DNA from: Flammeovirgaceae bacterium
Lineage (GTDB): Bacteria; Bacteroidota; Bacteroidia; Cytophagales; Cyclobacteriaceae
Assembly (NCBI GenBank): GCA_021298015.1
Contig: JAJTGY010000006.1
Coordinates: 1-64,000 of the forward strand
Length of the DNA: 64,000 nucleotides
Reading direction: 5' to 3'
In this document: positions 35,258-44,037 of the stretch, piece by piece
Numbering within the stretch: the stretch's first letter is position 1
Layout of the letters: every line of letters begins with the position of its first letter
Made by a program: the position numbers and the translations under genes
The notes under the pieces: model-generated
Told to the model about the DNA's origin: nothing
Databases searched by the model: none
Seen by the model: the letters and a program-made list of their open reading frames with translations, nothing else

Positions 35258-37969
35258 ATGAAAAAGGCTTTTTTGGCGATTCTGATCCTGATGGCGCTGC
35301 CGTTGTCGGCCTCCCATATAGTGGGTGGGGAGTTTGAGCTCAAATACCTGGGCCCGAATCGGTATCGGCTTAACCTGATCCTGTATTTCGATAAGGTTAA
35401 TGGGGTGCCGGGGGCCAAGGATTTTTCTGTGAATGCCAGAATTTTCAGAAAGCGTGACAATGCCGTCATGATTTCGTTAATCAATCTTCCGCTGGTGCGT
35501 GAGTCCGCTGTGTCATACACGCAGCCCGAGTGTTCCAATGGAGAGATTGTTACCGACAAGTTGGGGTACTCCCGCGAGATAGAGCTCTCAGACGATCAGT
35601 TCAGCGACCCTGCAGGGTACTACGTAGTCTGGGAACGTTGCTGCCGGAATTACGAAATTAGAAATGTGGTGAGCTCGCAACCCAATGCTCCCAATTTTCA
35701 AAACTTCGCGGGCCAGACTTTTTATCTGGAATTCCCTCCAGTCACCCGCAATGGTGAGCCGTTTGTTAACTCAACGCCTCGTTTGTTTCCACCCCTTAAC
35801 GATTACGCTTGTCCTTTCAAACCGTATTATGTCAACTTCGGAGGTTTTGATGATGATGGCGATTCGCTCGCGTACTCGTTGGTGGAGCCGCTCAATACAT
35901 TTTCCGCGCAGGCGATACCCCCGGGTGGCCCGAATCCCGCTCCCTATCCAGTCGTGCAATGGCGAATCCCGTTCAGTTTCAATAATATTTTGGGAGGCGC
36001 CCCGGATTTGCGCATAAGTCGGGAGGGATTTCTAACCGCAACACCTACTGTCCAAGGCCTTTTTGTTTTTTCTGTTAAATGTGAGGAGTATAGGGATGGA
36101 GTTAAACTCGGAGAAGTCAGGCGTGATTTTCAAATCTTGGTGGTTGATCAGTGCCCCGATTCATCGCCAACCAGTATCGTTGGAAAGGGCTTGGATGATG
36201 CAACGTTTGATACCGATGGCACATTGTCGGTTACATTTGATAATGATGTGTCGGATGCCGATCGGTGTATTCAAGTTCGTGTTTCAGATCCAGACGCTTC
36301 AAAACAAACAAATAACTTATCAGAACGAGTTACCCTTCGTGCTATCCCGTTGAACTTTAAAGGCAATGTTGACAGTATTTTGCCTGATATCAAATCAACT
36401 GTTCTCACCAACGGTAGTTCTGCTGATTTTACGATTTGTTTTGATCGGTGCCCTCTTGTCCCGGGTGGGGTGGCGCAAATTGGCATTCTTGCATTTGATG
36501 ATGCCTGCCCTCTTCCATTATATGACACGCTGAAGGTCAATGTGAATATTGAGCCACCCGATAATTCTGATCCTCTTTTCGTGACGAGTAGTTCAACAAT
36601 TGTCGAATTGAACGAGGGTGATGCGGCTTCCTGGAATATTGAAATCCGCGATGCAGACCTTGACCCTCTTCTGGTTAATGTGGTGACGGATGGCTTCGTG
36701 CTGGCCAATGCCGGTATGCGGTTTACCGTGCTGCAGCAAGAGCCCGGACTGGTGCGCGCCCGCCTCGATTGGGATGCCTTTTGTGATATTTATGACTTCA
36801 CCAGGCGCACCAATTTTGTTGTTGGTATTGTGGTCAATGATGTGGATGAGTGCAACCGGAATAATCCGGTGAGAGCCCGGTATTCGCTTGCGGTGCGCAT
36901 TCCGGGCAATGCTGACCCGTTGATTGATACGGATCTTACGGCAAATCCGCTCGAACGAAAAGTTCTGGGCATTACCCGAAAAATAAACGAGCAACTCCGC
37001 TTTGCGGTGCGGGGCGAGGATTTGGTCGATAACGATTTACTTGTACTCACGGGTGAGGGCAGGGGCTTTAACCTGACGGACTACGGTATTTCATTTTCGC
37101 CCGCCACCGCCCGTGGCCAGGCGTCTTCCGTGCTTCAGTGGAACCTTACCTGTAGTACGGTTAACCTAAAGGAAAGGGATACCTTCGAGTTGCGGTTTAT
37201 TGTGGTGGACAACGCGAACAAGTGCCGCTTCTACAAAGCCGATACGGTTGATGTTGAAGTCAAAATTCTTCCACCCGATAACGCGGAGCCCTGGCTTACC
37301 GTACTGAACACCGATCAATCGCCACTCATCAGCAACCTGAACCTGACGTTGGGTGAGCCCATCGCGCTTACACTAGTTGGTACCGATGCCGATCGCACGC
37401 CACAGCCGGATCAATTGACATTGGAACTCATTTCAGCGACCGGTACGGTGCCTCCGCAGGGATTCACGTTCGCGCCTGCCTCGGGTCAGGTGCAAGTGCA
37501 AAGCCAGTTGTTGTGGTCGCCTGACTGTTCCATTTTTGAGAATGGGGTGTATGAGCATGAATACGATTTTGTATTTCGGCTTGCCGATGATCGCTGCTAC
37601 AACGCCAGTGCCGACACCGTTGCTGTTAAAATCCGTCTTGCCGACATCGTGAGCACTGATGCGCAATTTCTGCCTCCTAATGTTTTTACCCCTAACAATG
37701 ACGGTTGTAACGACTATTTTGCGCTCGAGGGTATTGAACCATCCACGTGCGGATCAGGTGAAGTCGCCTTTCAAAGTTTCTTACCACTTGATAATTGCAT
37801 CAACCAGTTTCAGGCGGTGCGGATCTACAACCGATGGGGTGAGCGTGTTTTTGAGAGTACAGACCGTACATTTCGCTGGTATGCGAAAGATCAGCCACCA
37901 GGCGTGTACTATTACTACATCACGTTCTCCCAACGGGAGTATAAGGGCAGCGTGTCCATTCACTATTGA
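35258..37969 (+). CDS. Secreted gliding-motility-associated C-terminal domain (T9SS) protein
   Basis: 903 residues. A signal peptide (KKAFLAILILMALPLSAS) precedes the HIVGGEFELKYLG opening typical of this family. Three or four repeated ~100-residue beta domains follow, recognisable by recurring phrases such as PPDNSDP / PPDNAEP and SADTV. The last ~100 residues (NVFTPNNDGCNDYF... IYNRWGERVFES... GVYYYYI) are the CHU_C/type B sorting domain for type IX secretion. It is probably exported to the cell surface. No catalytic motif was seen, and adhesion or matrix roles are possible. Its end overlaps the next convergent gene by 7 nt. Confidence 0.88.
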   Translation: MKKAFLAILILMALPLSASHIVGGEFELKYLGPNRYRLNLILYFDKVNGVPGAKDFSVNARIFRKRDNAVMISLINLPLVRESAVSYTQPECSNGEIVTDKLGYSREIELSDDQFSDPAGYYVVWERCCRNYEIRNVVSSQPNAPNFQNFAGQTFYLEFPPVTRNGEPFVNSTPRLFPPLNDYACPFKPYYVNFGGFDDDGDSLAYSLVEPLNTFSAQAIPPGGPNPAPYPVVQWRIPFSFNNILGGAPDLRISREGFLTATPTVQGLFVFSVKCEEYRDGVKLGEVRRDFQILVVDQCPDSSPTSIVGKGLDDATFDTDGTLSVTFDNDVSDADRCIQVRVSDPDASKQTNNLSERVTLRAIPLNFKGNVDSILPDIKSTVLTNGSSADFTICFDRCPLVPGGVAQIGILAFDDACPLPLYDTLKVNVNIEPPDNSDPLFVTSSSTIVELNEGDAASWNIEIRDADLDPLLVNVVTDGFVLANAGMRFTVLQQEPGLVRARLDWDAFCDIYDFTRRTNFVVGIVVNDVDECNRNNPVRARYSLAVRIPGNADPLIDTDLTANPLERKVLGITRKINEQLRFAVRGEDLVDNDLLVLTGEGRGFNLTDYGISFSPATARGQASSVLQWNLTCSTVNLKERDTFELRFIVVDNANKCRFYKADTVDVEVKILPPDNAEPWLTVLNTDQSPLISNLNLTLGEPIALTLVGTDADRTPQPDQLTLELISATGTVPPQGFTFAPASGQVQVQSQLLWSPDCSIFENGVYEHEYDFVFRLADDRCYNASADTVAVKIRLADIVSTDAQFLPPNVFTPNNDGCNDYFALEGIEPSTCGSGEVAFQSFLPLDNCINQFQAVRIYNRWGERVFESTDRTFRWYAKDQPPGVYYYYITFSQREYKGSVSIHY

Positions 37970-38691
37970 ATGAGCCCCAGCGTGAGAAGCTGATTTTCAC
38001 GAATAAAAACCGTTTTGCTGTTCCAGACAACTGCTAACCAGACATCTTGTCGCCCGATTATTTTTACCCGGTGCCCATCCTTTTGAATCGACATTAACCC
38101 CGCCCCGGCCGAAGGGCCGTTCATCAGATAGTTGGTGGTTCCATTCAAAATGCCGTATTGCGTGGGGCGGTTGGCATACTGATTCCAGGCCAGCGCCAGG
38201 CAGCCTACGACCAGCAAAGAGATGATTGCCCGGTTTGCCTGATTTCGTCTGAATTTTTGAAAAGAGATTAGTCCGGTCAGGGCCACAACGAGCATGACCA
38301 GAAGAATGCTGATCGACATTTTTTGTTTGGCGACCAATTGCCGGAGCTTTTCCCCGTCAGTCAGCTGGTAGCCGTTGAGTTGATTCTTCTCGGCCAGGGT
38401 TTGAATTTTTTGTTCGGCAGCCGGATCTCCGGTGCGGGCATGATATAAGCTGAGGTATCGCATGCCGGGTGCAATCTGGCTGAGTCCTTCGTGGATGTAT
38501 GCCATTTTCAGAAACATGGCCGGAGATCCGAAGCCTGCTTTTTCCACAATCTGGTATTGTTGAAGGGCAAGCCGGTACTGCCGCGCGGCAAAGGCCGAAT
38601 CACCTTTTTGGAGATGTGTCGAAGGCTGCGCCAAGGCAAACCCTAGCGGAGTTATCCACAAAAAAAGTGCTTTCAGAATTTTCAAAACCAC
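37963..38691 (-). CDS. Signal-peptide TPR protein with membrane segments and SH3-like tail
   Basis: 242 residues. The signal sequence (FLWITPLGFALAQ) is followed by one or two TPR-like helices (GDSAFAARQYRLALQQYQIVEKAGFGSP), two hydrophobic helices near 125-165, and a C-terminal beta region (GPSAGAGLMSIQKDGHRVKIIGRQDVWLAVVW) resembling bacterial SH3. The layout resembles BatE of Bacteroides aerotolerance operons, but no BatA-D genes are nearby. Function unknown. A promoter for the neighbouring tRNA lies just behind its start on the other strand. Confidence 0.65.
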   Translation of the reverse strand: MVLKILKALFLWITPLGFALAQPSTHLQKGDSAFAARQYRLALQQYQIVEKAGFGSPAMFLKMAYIHEGLSQIAPGMRYLSLYHARTGDPAAEQKIQTLAEKNQLNGYQLTDGEKLRQLVAKQKMSISILLVMLVVALTGLISFQKFRRNQANRAIISLLVVGCLALAWNQYANRPTQYGILNGTTNYLMNGPSAGAGLMSIQKDGHRVKIIGRQDVWLAVVWNSKTVFIRENQLLTLGLIQ

Positions 38692-38693
38692 GG

Positions 38694-38724
38694 TTTGTAA
38701 AGTTTTTGGATCGTGTTACCTTTG
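38694..38724 (+). promoter_or_regulatory. Bacteroidota-type promoter for tRNA-Lys
   Basis: TTTG (38694-38697), 19-nt spacer, TACCTTTG (38717-38724): an exact match to TTTG-N19-TAnnTTTG. Transcription would start near 38731, about 65 nt before the mature tRNA. Confidence 0.85.
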
Positions 38725-38795
38725 CGACCTCGTTTACGGAAAAACCCTTAAAACAGGTTCAAAAGTAAAGGAAATTCACCAACGCGTGAAGGATC

Positions 38796-38871
38796 GATCT
38801 CGTAGCTCAGCCGGTAGAGCATTACACTTTTAATGTAAGGGTCCTGGGTTCGAATCCCAGCGGGATCACCA
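38796..38871 (+). tRNA. tRNA-Lys (anticodon TTT)
   Basis: A full cloverleaf. The acceptor stem GATCTCG pairs with CGGGATC, with one G-T wobble. The D stem is GCTC/GAGC. The anticodon stem TTACA/TGTAA frames loop CTTTTAA (anticodon TTT). The T arm is CTGGG-TTCGAAT-CCCAG. The discriminator is A38868 and the CCA end (38869-38871) is encoded. A perfect promoter and a terminator frame it as a single-gene unit. No integrase or duplicated 3' end is nearby. Confidence 0.97.
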
Positions 38872-38884
38872 ATAAAAAATAAAA

Positions 38885-38909
38885 GGCCTCTGTCGTACAG
38901 AGGTTTTTT
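38885..38909 (+). terminator. Terminator of tRNA-Lys
   Basis: CCTCTG (38887-38892) and CAGAGG (38898-38903) form a 6-bp stem with a TCGTA loop, directly followed by six T residues. It lies 14 nt after the tRNA. Confidence 0.85.
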
Positions 38910-39017
38910 GTTTGTGGCAACCGGCAAAAAAACGGATATCATATTAGCAGCATCACGGTTGTACATGCCATCATGGGTACGCATGCCCCCGGCCCGATTA
39001 TCGATTGATTTTTCAAA

Positions 39018-40211
39018 TCATTTTTTTCTTATCCGCGCCATATAAAATCCATCAAAACCGGCACTGGGCAGCTGCGTATGTTCAGCCAGTAATTCAAAAT
39101 CATCTTGATGGTCGGTAAAAAAACGCGCCACCTGTTTTTCGTTTTCGGATGGCAGTAAGCTACAGGTTGAGTAAACCACAAAACCACCGGGTTTTACCAT
39201 CTGGCTATACTGCTGCAGGATTTCCTGCTGCACTTCTTTCACTTTCGTCAGAAACTCAGGTGTTAGTTTCCATTTGGCATCCGGGTTCCGCCTCAGCACC
39301 CCGAGGCCTGAGCAGGGCACATCCAGCAACAGCCGGTCCGCTGTTTCGGCAAGGCGCTTAATGGTTTTTGATGATTCAATCACGCGCGTTTCAATATTGG
39401 TGGCTCCCGCCCTTCGGGCTCGTTTTTTCAACTCGTCCAACTTCCAGGCCTCCGTGTCCATGGCAATAATGCGGCCGCGGTTCTGCAGCAAGGCGGCCAG
39501 GTGCAACGTTTTTCCTCCACCACCAGCACAGGCATCGATTACCCGTTGACCGGGCTCCACCTGAAGAAACGGGGCTATGAGTTGCGAGCCGGCATCCTGT
39601 ACTTCAAACAGACCGTCTTTAAATGCTTGCCGTGTGAAAATGTTCTGACGTTCGGCCAGCAGCAGGGCGTCTGGGAATGCCGTGGGGGCATCCGTCACAA
39701 TTCGTTCATCTTGCTGCAAGTGATGTTGAAGTTTTTCGCGAGTCGTTTTCAACGTGTTCACCCGCAACACCACTTTGGCGGGTTGATTGAGCGCCACCAA
39801 CTCTTTTTCCCAATGGCCACCCAACTCGGCCTGGCCGGCTTCATGAAGCCAATCGGGGATGGACTCGCGCAGCGGCACCTGTTTGGCCGCCTGACGTATG
39901 GCATTGTGAAAATGTCGCTCATCCAGGCTATAAAATTCAGGCCATGACGGCAACTCTTCCTCTTTCCACAAAATCCAGGCACCCAAAAGTTTCCAGAAAT
40001 CACCTTCCTCGGCCTCCGTAGCATGGCGAAAAAGCCGATACAACCGAACGATATCATATGTCGTTTCAGCAATGAACCGCCTGTCGCGCGCTCCCCATTT
40101 AGGATTTTGTTTCAGGATTTTCTCAATCACCTTATCGGCATACTTGTTGTCAGTAAATATCTGACGCAGAGCGTCTATAACGGCTTCGGTCAGATTCCGG
40201 TAAAGTTTCAT
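39018..40211 (-). CDS. RsmB/NOP-family RNA m5C methyltransferase
   Basis: 397 residues from the ATG at 40209-40211. The longer frame adds 13 residues without support. The N-terminal NusB-like helical region is followed by a SAM domain with DACAGGGGKTLHLAALL, DVPCSGLGVLRRNPDAKW and YSTCSLLPSENEKQVARF. The cysteines in the last two motifs act in catalysis and release. It methylates a cytosine of RNA, most likely 16S rRNA (C967-like), but the exact site is not decided by sequence. Confidence 0.85.
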   Translation of the reverse strand: MKLYRNLTEAVIDALRQIFTDNKYADKVIEKILKQNPKWGARDRRFIAETTYDIVRLYRLFRHATEAEEGDFWKLLGAWILWKEEELPSWPEFYSLDERHFHNAIRQAAKQVPLRESIPDWLHEAGQAELGGHWEKELVALNQPAKVVLRVNTLKTTREKLQHHLQQDERIVTDAPTAFPDALLLAERQNIFTRQAFKDGLFEVQDAGSQLIAPFLQVEPGQRVIDACAGGGGKTLHLAALLQNRGRIIAMDTEAWKLDELKKRARRAGATNIETRVIESSKTIKRLAETADRLLLDVPCSGLGVLRRNPDAKWKLTPEFLTKVKEVQQEILQQYSQMVKPGGFVVYSTCSLLPSENEKQVARFFTDHQDDFELLAEHTQLPSAGFDGFYMARIRKK

Positions 40212-40306
40212 GTGGGCAAGATACGCAGCTGGAACGCGAAAAGCCCGCACATCACCGGTTTGTATTTGGCGGATGGTACCCGTAATTTCAAGGTGCTAAT
40301 GGAGAT

Positions 40307-41209
40307 ATGAATCGCAGAAAATTTCTACAAGCAGGTGCAGCCGCAGCCACTGCAATTTCAGCCTGGCCCGCGATGACTGCCGAGGCACACCCTGCCGAGA
40401 TGCCATTCCGCCTGTTATATGCCCCGCACGATGGCATGTTTCAGCATCATGCCGGAAAGACCTTTGTCGATCAGATCAAGTTTATGCACAATCAGGGATT
40501 CAGGGCCATCGAAGATAATGGCCTCTTGGGCAGGCCGGTGGCTGAACAAGAGAAAATCGGTAGTACCCTGGCTCAACTGGGCATGACCATGGGCGTGTTT
40601 GTAGTAGATGGTGGTGATAACTGGAAGACTTCGCTTACCACGGGCAAGCCGGAGTTCGTAGAGAACTTTGTCAATACCTGCCGCAAATGCGTAGATGCGG
40701 CCAAACGCGTAAATGCAAAATGGATGACCGTGGTGCCCGGATTTTTTGAAAGGCGATTGCCGATGGGTATACAGACGGCCCATGTGGTTGATGCCCTGCG
40801 CAGAGGAGCCGAAATTTTCGAGCCCCATGGTTTGATCATGGTGCTGGAGCCGTTGAGCGATACACCCGATTTGTTTATGCGCTATTCGGATCAGACGTAT
40901 GAGTTATGCAAAGCTGTGAACAGCCCGGCCTGTAAGATTCTATATGATGTGTATCACATGCAGCGTAATGAAGGCAATTTGATTCCCAATATTGAACGAT
41001 GCTGGAATGAAATTGCTTACTTTCAGGTGGGCGATAATCCCGGCCGCAAAGAGCCCGGCACCGGTGAGATCAATTACCGCAACCTGTTTAAGTTTATTTA
41101 CGACAAAGGATACCGGGGCGTGGTGGGCATGGAGCATGGAAACGCAAAAGAGGGTAGGGAGGGGGAGTTGATGTTGATAAAAGCGTATAGAGAAGCTGAT
41201 AACTTTTAG
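40307..41209 (+). CDS. Tat-type exported TIM-barrel isomerase-like protein (hydroxypyruvate isomerase family)
   Basis: 300 residues. The N-terminus MNRRKFLQAGAAAATAISAW has a twin Arg and an Ala-rich core, a Tat signal. The mature part is a xylose-isomerase-like TIM barrel (AP_endonuc_2). FRAIEDNGLLGRP, VLEPLSDTPDLF, YDVYHMQRNEGNLIPNIE and GVVGMEHGNAKEG hold conserved Glu, Asp and His metal ligands. The family includes Hyi, which interconverts hydroxypyruvate and tartronate semialdehyde. A role at an outer location is unusual. Divergent from the RsmB-like gene. The CHAT-TPR gene follows 5 nt later. Confidence 0.75.
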   Translation: MNRRKFLQAGAAAATAISAWPAMTAEAHPAEMPFRLLYAPHDGMFQHHAGKTFVDQIKFMHNQGFRAIEDNGLLGRPVAEQEKIGSTLAQLGMTMGVFVVDGGDNWKTSLTTGKPEFVENFVNTCRKCVDAAKRVNAKWMTVVPGFFERRLPMGIQTAHVVDALRRGAEIFEPHGLIMVLEPLSDTPDLFMRYSDQTYELCKAVNSPACKILYDVYHMQRNEGNLIPNIERCWNEIAYFQVGDNPGRKEPGTGEINYRNLFKFIYDKGYRGVVGMEHGNAKEGREGELMLIKAYREADNF

Positions 41210-41214
41210 ATATA

Positions 41215-44031
41215 GTGATGAAAAACAAGAGATTAATTCTTGTTATGGCCATGGTAGCCGTTTTTGCCGGTTCCACCCAGGCACAGGACGATTGGCTGAC
41301 AAAGGCACTAACGAAGGCCGCAGGCGACACAGGCGCGGAACAGAAGGCCAAACTGGATTCGATTGACTTCCAGTTTGCCATGTCGGTGAACGACAACTCC
41401 AGCTTTTTTGATATTGAGCAAAAAGGTGAAGGCTTAGCGCGGGCGTTTTACACAATGAAGCCCTATGCGGAAAAGACACTACACGAGATTGCCCGCGACA
41501 CGCTGGAGTTTGCACTCGGTTTTTACAAAATACGCGCCTTTAAGCTGGCTGAAGAATCGTTGATTATCGCTCGTGATTTTATGGAGCAAAACGGGTTGAC
41601 CAACGACATTTCCTATATCCGCTGCATTTCGAACCTTGCGTTAAATGCGCTGATGAATGGGAATATCCTTGAAGCCGATCAGTTCATCACCTATGCGTTG
41701 GATGAAAGTCGCAATACATTAACGGAAACCAGCGTGGCCTATGCCGCCAATCTCAACAGCAGGGCCAAGCTCAGTCAAGCGGTAGGTAAATACAATGAAG
41801 CCGAAAAGGAGTTTGATGACGCACTTGTGCTGGTGAAGAAATTTTTTGGTGAAAGCAGCATGCAATATGCCATCGTGTTGAACAATAAGGCGATGCTGTA
41901 CCAAACCATGGGGCGATACAATGAAGCCATACCGCTTTTAAAGGATGCTAACGCGCTGGCCGAGGCGGCTCTGAAGAAGAACTTAAAAGGCAAGAAATCA
42001 TTCGAGAACCGCAAGTTTTTGAGTAACCTGGCTGTGGTCCAGTTTATGGCGGGTAACTATCCCGAAGCCGAAAAGATATTTCTCGAAATCAAAGCCATTT
42101 TTGAAAACCGAGGGCAAAAGAACAATGCTGAATATGCCAACCTGCTGAATCAGCTGGGGTTGTTCTACATCGCCATTTCAAAATTCGATCAGGTCGAAGC
42201 GTTACTTAAGAAATCGGCCGAAGTATACAAAAAGGCAAACGGGGAGGAGAGCCCTTCATTTGCCAAAGTTCAAAACGACCTCGGTAACTTTTACCGCATA
42301 ATGCAGCGATTTGCCGAAGCAGAGCCGCTGCTGAAAAAATCGGTGGACATACGGCTTCGGCTACTGGGGGATACACACCCCGACTATATCAAATCGGTGG
42401 AAAACCTGGCCATATTGTATTGGAAGAAGGGGGATTTGGCGCAGGCGGATCCGCTCTTTAGCAAAGCCATGACGCAGTCGCTGGATTTTGTGAACCGGTA
42501 CTTTCCGCCCATGAGTGAAGCGGAAAAGACGCGGTATTGGGATGTACTCTCGCCACGTTTTCAACGCTACTACAATTATGCCATTGAAGCGTCTGCCACC
42601 AACCCGGCCGTGTTGCAGGCGATGTTCAATTATCAGATTGCCACCAAGGCATTGCTGCTGAATTCGACCAATAAGATCAAGAAGACCATCCTCGCCAGTA
42701 AAGACAATCAGTTGATTCGCGACTACCTGGATTGGGTCACACAGAAGGAAGCGTTGGCCCGCTACTATTCTCTTTCGAAGGAAGAATTGAGAAAGCAGAG
42801 TATTGATTTGCCAGCGCTTGAGCGCGCAGCCAATAACCTGGAGCGCTCTCTTTCGCAGCGGTCCACTGATTTCTCCCAGGCTTTTACCGCCAACACGGTG
42901 ACGTACAAAGAACTGGTTGCTCAATTGACTGACACCGAAGCTTTGGTGGAGATTATTCGTGTGCGCACGTTCGATCGCGATTTCACGACCGATTCGCGTT
43001 ATGTCGCCTTGGTGCTCACGAAAGGGAGTGAACCTAAGTTGGCCCTGATGGAAAACGGTTTACAATTGGATACGCGCAACGCCAAGTTCTACAAGAACAT
43101 GATTCAGCAAAAGAGCGATGACGAAGTTTCGTATGATCAGTATTGGGTCAAAATTGATGCGTTGCTGACGGGTAAAAAGATACTTTTTGTCGCACCCGAT
43201 GGTGTTTACAATCAACTCAACGTCAACACACTGAAGAAGCCCGGTGGCGATTACGTTTTGAATCGCTACGATGTGGTTGTGATGGGTAACCCGAAAGACA
43301 TCCTGTCCCTGAAACAGCGGAAGACCGTGGCAACACGCAAAGATGCGTTTCTGCTCGGCTTCCCGGATTATGGGGGAAATGCTGTGCCGTTGCCGGGTAC
43401 AAAGGTGGAATTGGAGACGATCAATAAGATTTTAAAGGCCGGAGGCTATCAGCCCTCATTGTCGCTGCAACTGGAGGCTACGGAGAAGAAATTGAAGACG
43501 GTGAAGGCGCCAACGCTGATGCACATTGCTACTCATGGCTACTTTCTGGCGGATGCCGAAGTGCGCGATGGCAGCGCTATGGGTATTGATGCCGAGAACG
43601 CCAAGAATAATCCCCTGTTACGCTCCGGCTTACTGATGGCTAATCCACCGGCTGAGGGTCAACAAAACAGTAATGTGGATTTGAGCAGCAACGATAATGG
43701 CGTGCTTACGGCTTACGAGGCTATGAACCTGGACCTGGAGGGGACGGATTTGATTGTGTTGAGTGCGTGCGAGACAGCTTTAGGTGACGTGAAGGCGGGT
43801 GAAGGGGTGTATGGCTTGCAGCGTGCGTTTTTGGTTGCCGGTGCGAACGCGCTGATTATGAGTTTATGGCAGGTAGACGATGCCGCCACGCAGTTGTTGA
43901 TGACTAATTTCTACACCAACTGGACCAAAACAGGCAATAAAGCCAAGGCCTTCAAACAAGCCCAGTTTCAATTAATGACCAAATACAAAGAGCCGTATTA
44001 CTGGGGTGCGTTTGTGATGATGGGGATGTAA
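41215..44031 (+). CDS. CHAT-domain protein with TPR array
   Basis: 938 residues. A cleavable signal peptide (RLILVMAMVAVFAGSTQAQ) is followed by an array of tetratricopeptide repeats (about 150-430, for example YNEAEKEFDDALVLVKKFFG and FAEAEPLLKKSVDIRLRLLG). A C-terminal CHAT caspase-like domain occupies about 580-938. The catalytic pair is H774 (IATHGYF) and C852 (LSACETALGD). CHAT-TPR proteins act as peptidases in some programmed-death and defence pathways. In Bacteroidota many secreted versions have no known target. This one appears exported, so its substrate would lie outside the cytoplasm. It begins 5 nt after the Hyi-like gene and may be co-transcribed. Confidence 0.85.
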   Translation: MMKNKRLILVMAMVAVFAGSTQAQDDWLTKALTKAAGDTGAEQKAKLDSIDFQFAMSVNDNSSFFDIEQKGEGLARAFYTMKPYAEKTLHEIARDTLEFALGFYKIRAFKLAEESLIIARDFMEQNGLTNDISYIRCISNLALNALMNGNILEADQFITYALDESRNTLTETSVAYAANLNSRAKLSQAVGKYNEAEKEFDDALVLVKKFFGESSMQYAIVLNNKAMLYQTMGRYNEAIPLLKDANALAEAALKKNLKGKKSFENRKFLSNLAVVQFMAGNYPEAEKIFLEIKAIFENRGQKNNAEYANLLNQLGLFYIAISKFDQVEALLKKSAEVYKKANGEESPSFAKVQNDLGNFYRIMQRFAEAEPLLKKSVDIRLRLLGDTHPDYIKSVENLAILYWKKGDLAQADPLFSKAMTQSLDFVNRYFPPMSEAEKTRYWDVLSPRFQRYYNYAIEASATNPAVLQAMFNYQIATKALLLNSTNKIKKTILASKDNQLIRDYLDWVTQKEALARYYSLSKEELRKQSIDLPALERAANNLERSLSQRSTDFSQAFTANTVTYKELVAQLTDTEALVEIIRVRTFDRDFTTDSRYVALVLTKGSEPKLALMENGLQLDTRNAKFYKNMIQQKSDDEVSYDQYWVKIDALLTGKKILFVAPDGVYNQLNVNTLKKPGGDYVLNRYDVVVMGNPKDILSLKQRKTVATRKDAFLLGFPDYGGNAVPLPGTKVELETINKILKAGGYQPSLSLQLEATEKKLKTVKAPTLMHIATHGYFLADAEVRDGSAMGIDAENAKNNPLLRSGLLMANPPAEGQQNSNVDLSSNDNGVLTAYEAMNLDLEGTDLIVLSACETALGDVKAGEGVYGLQRAFLVAGANALIMSLWQVDDAATQLLMTNFYTNWTKTGNKAKAFKQAQFQLMTKYKEPYYWGAFVMMGM

Positions 44032-44037
44032 ACTTTT

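Noticed and set aside
38796-38871. tRNA-Lys as an integration site of a genomic island
   Set aside because: No integrase, no repeated tRNA 3' end nearby and ordinary housekeeping genes on both sides.
38748-38984. 78-residue minus-strand frame across the tRNA
   Set aside because: It is antisense to tRNA-Lys; phrases like GIRTQDPYIKSVMLYRLSYEI are the familiar artefact of translating tRNA complements.
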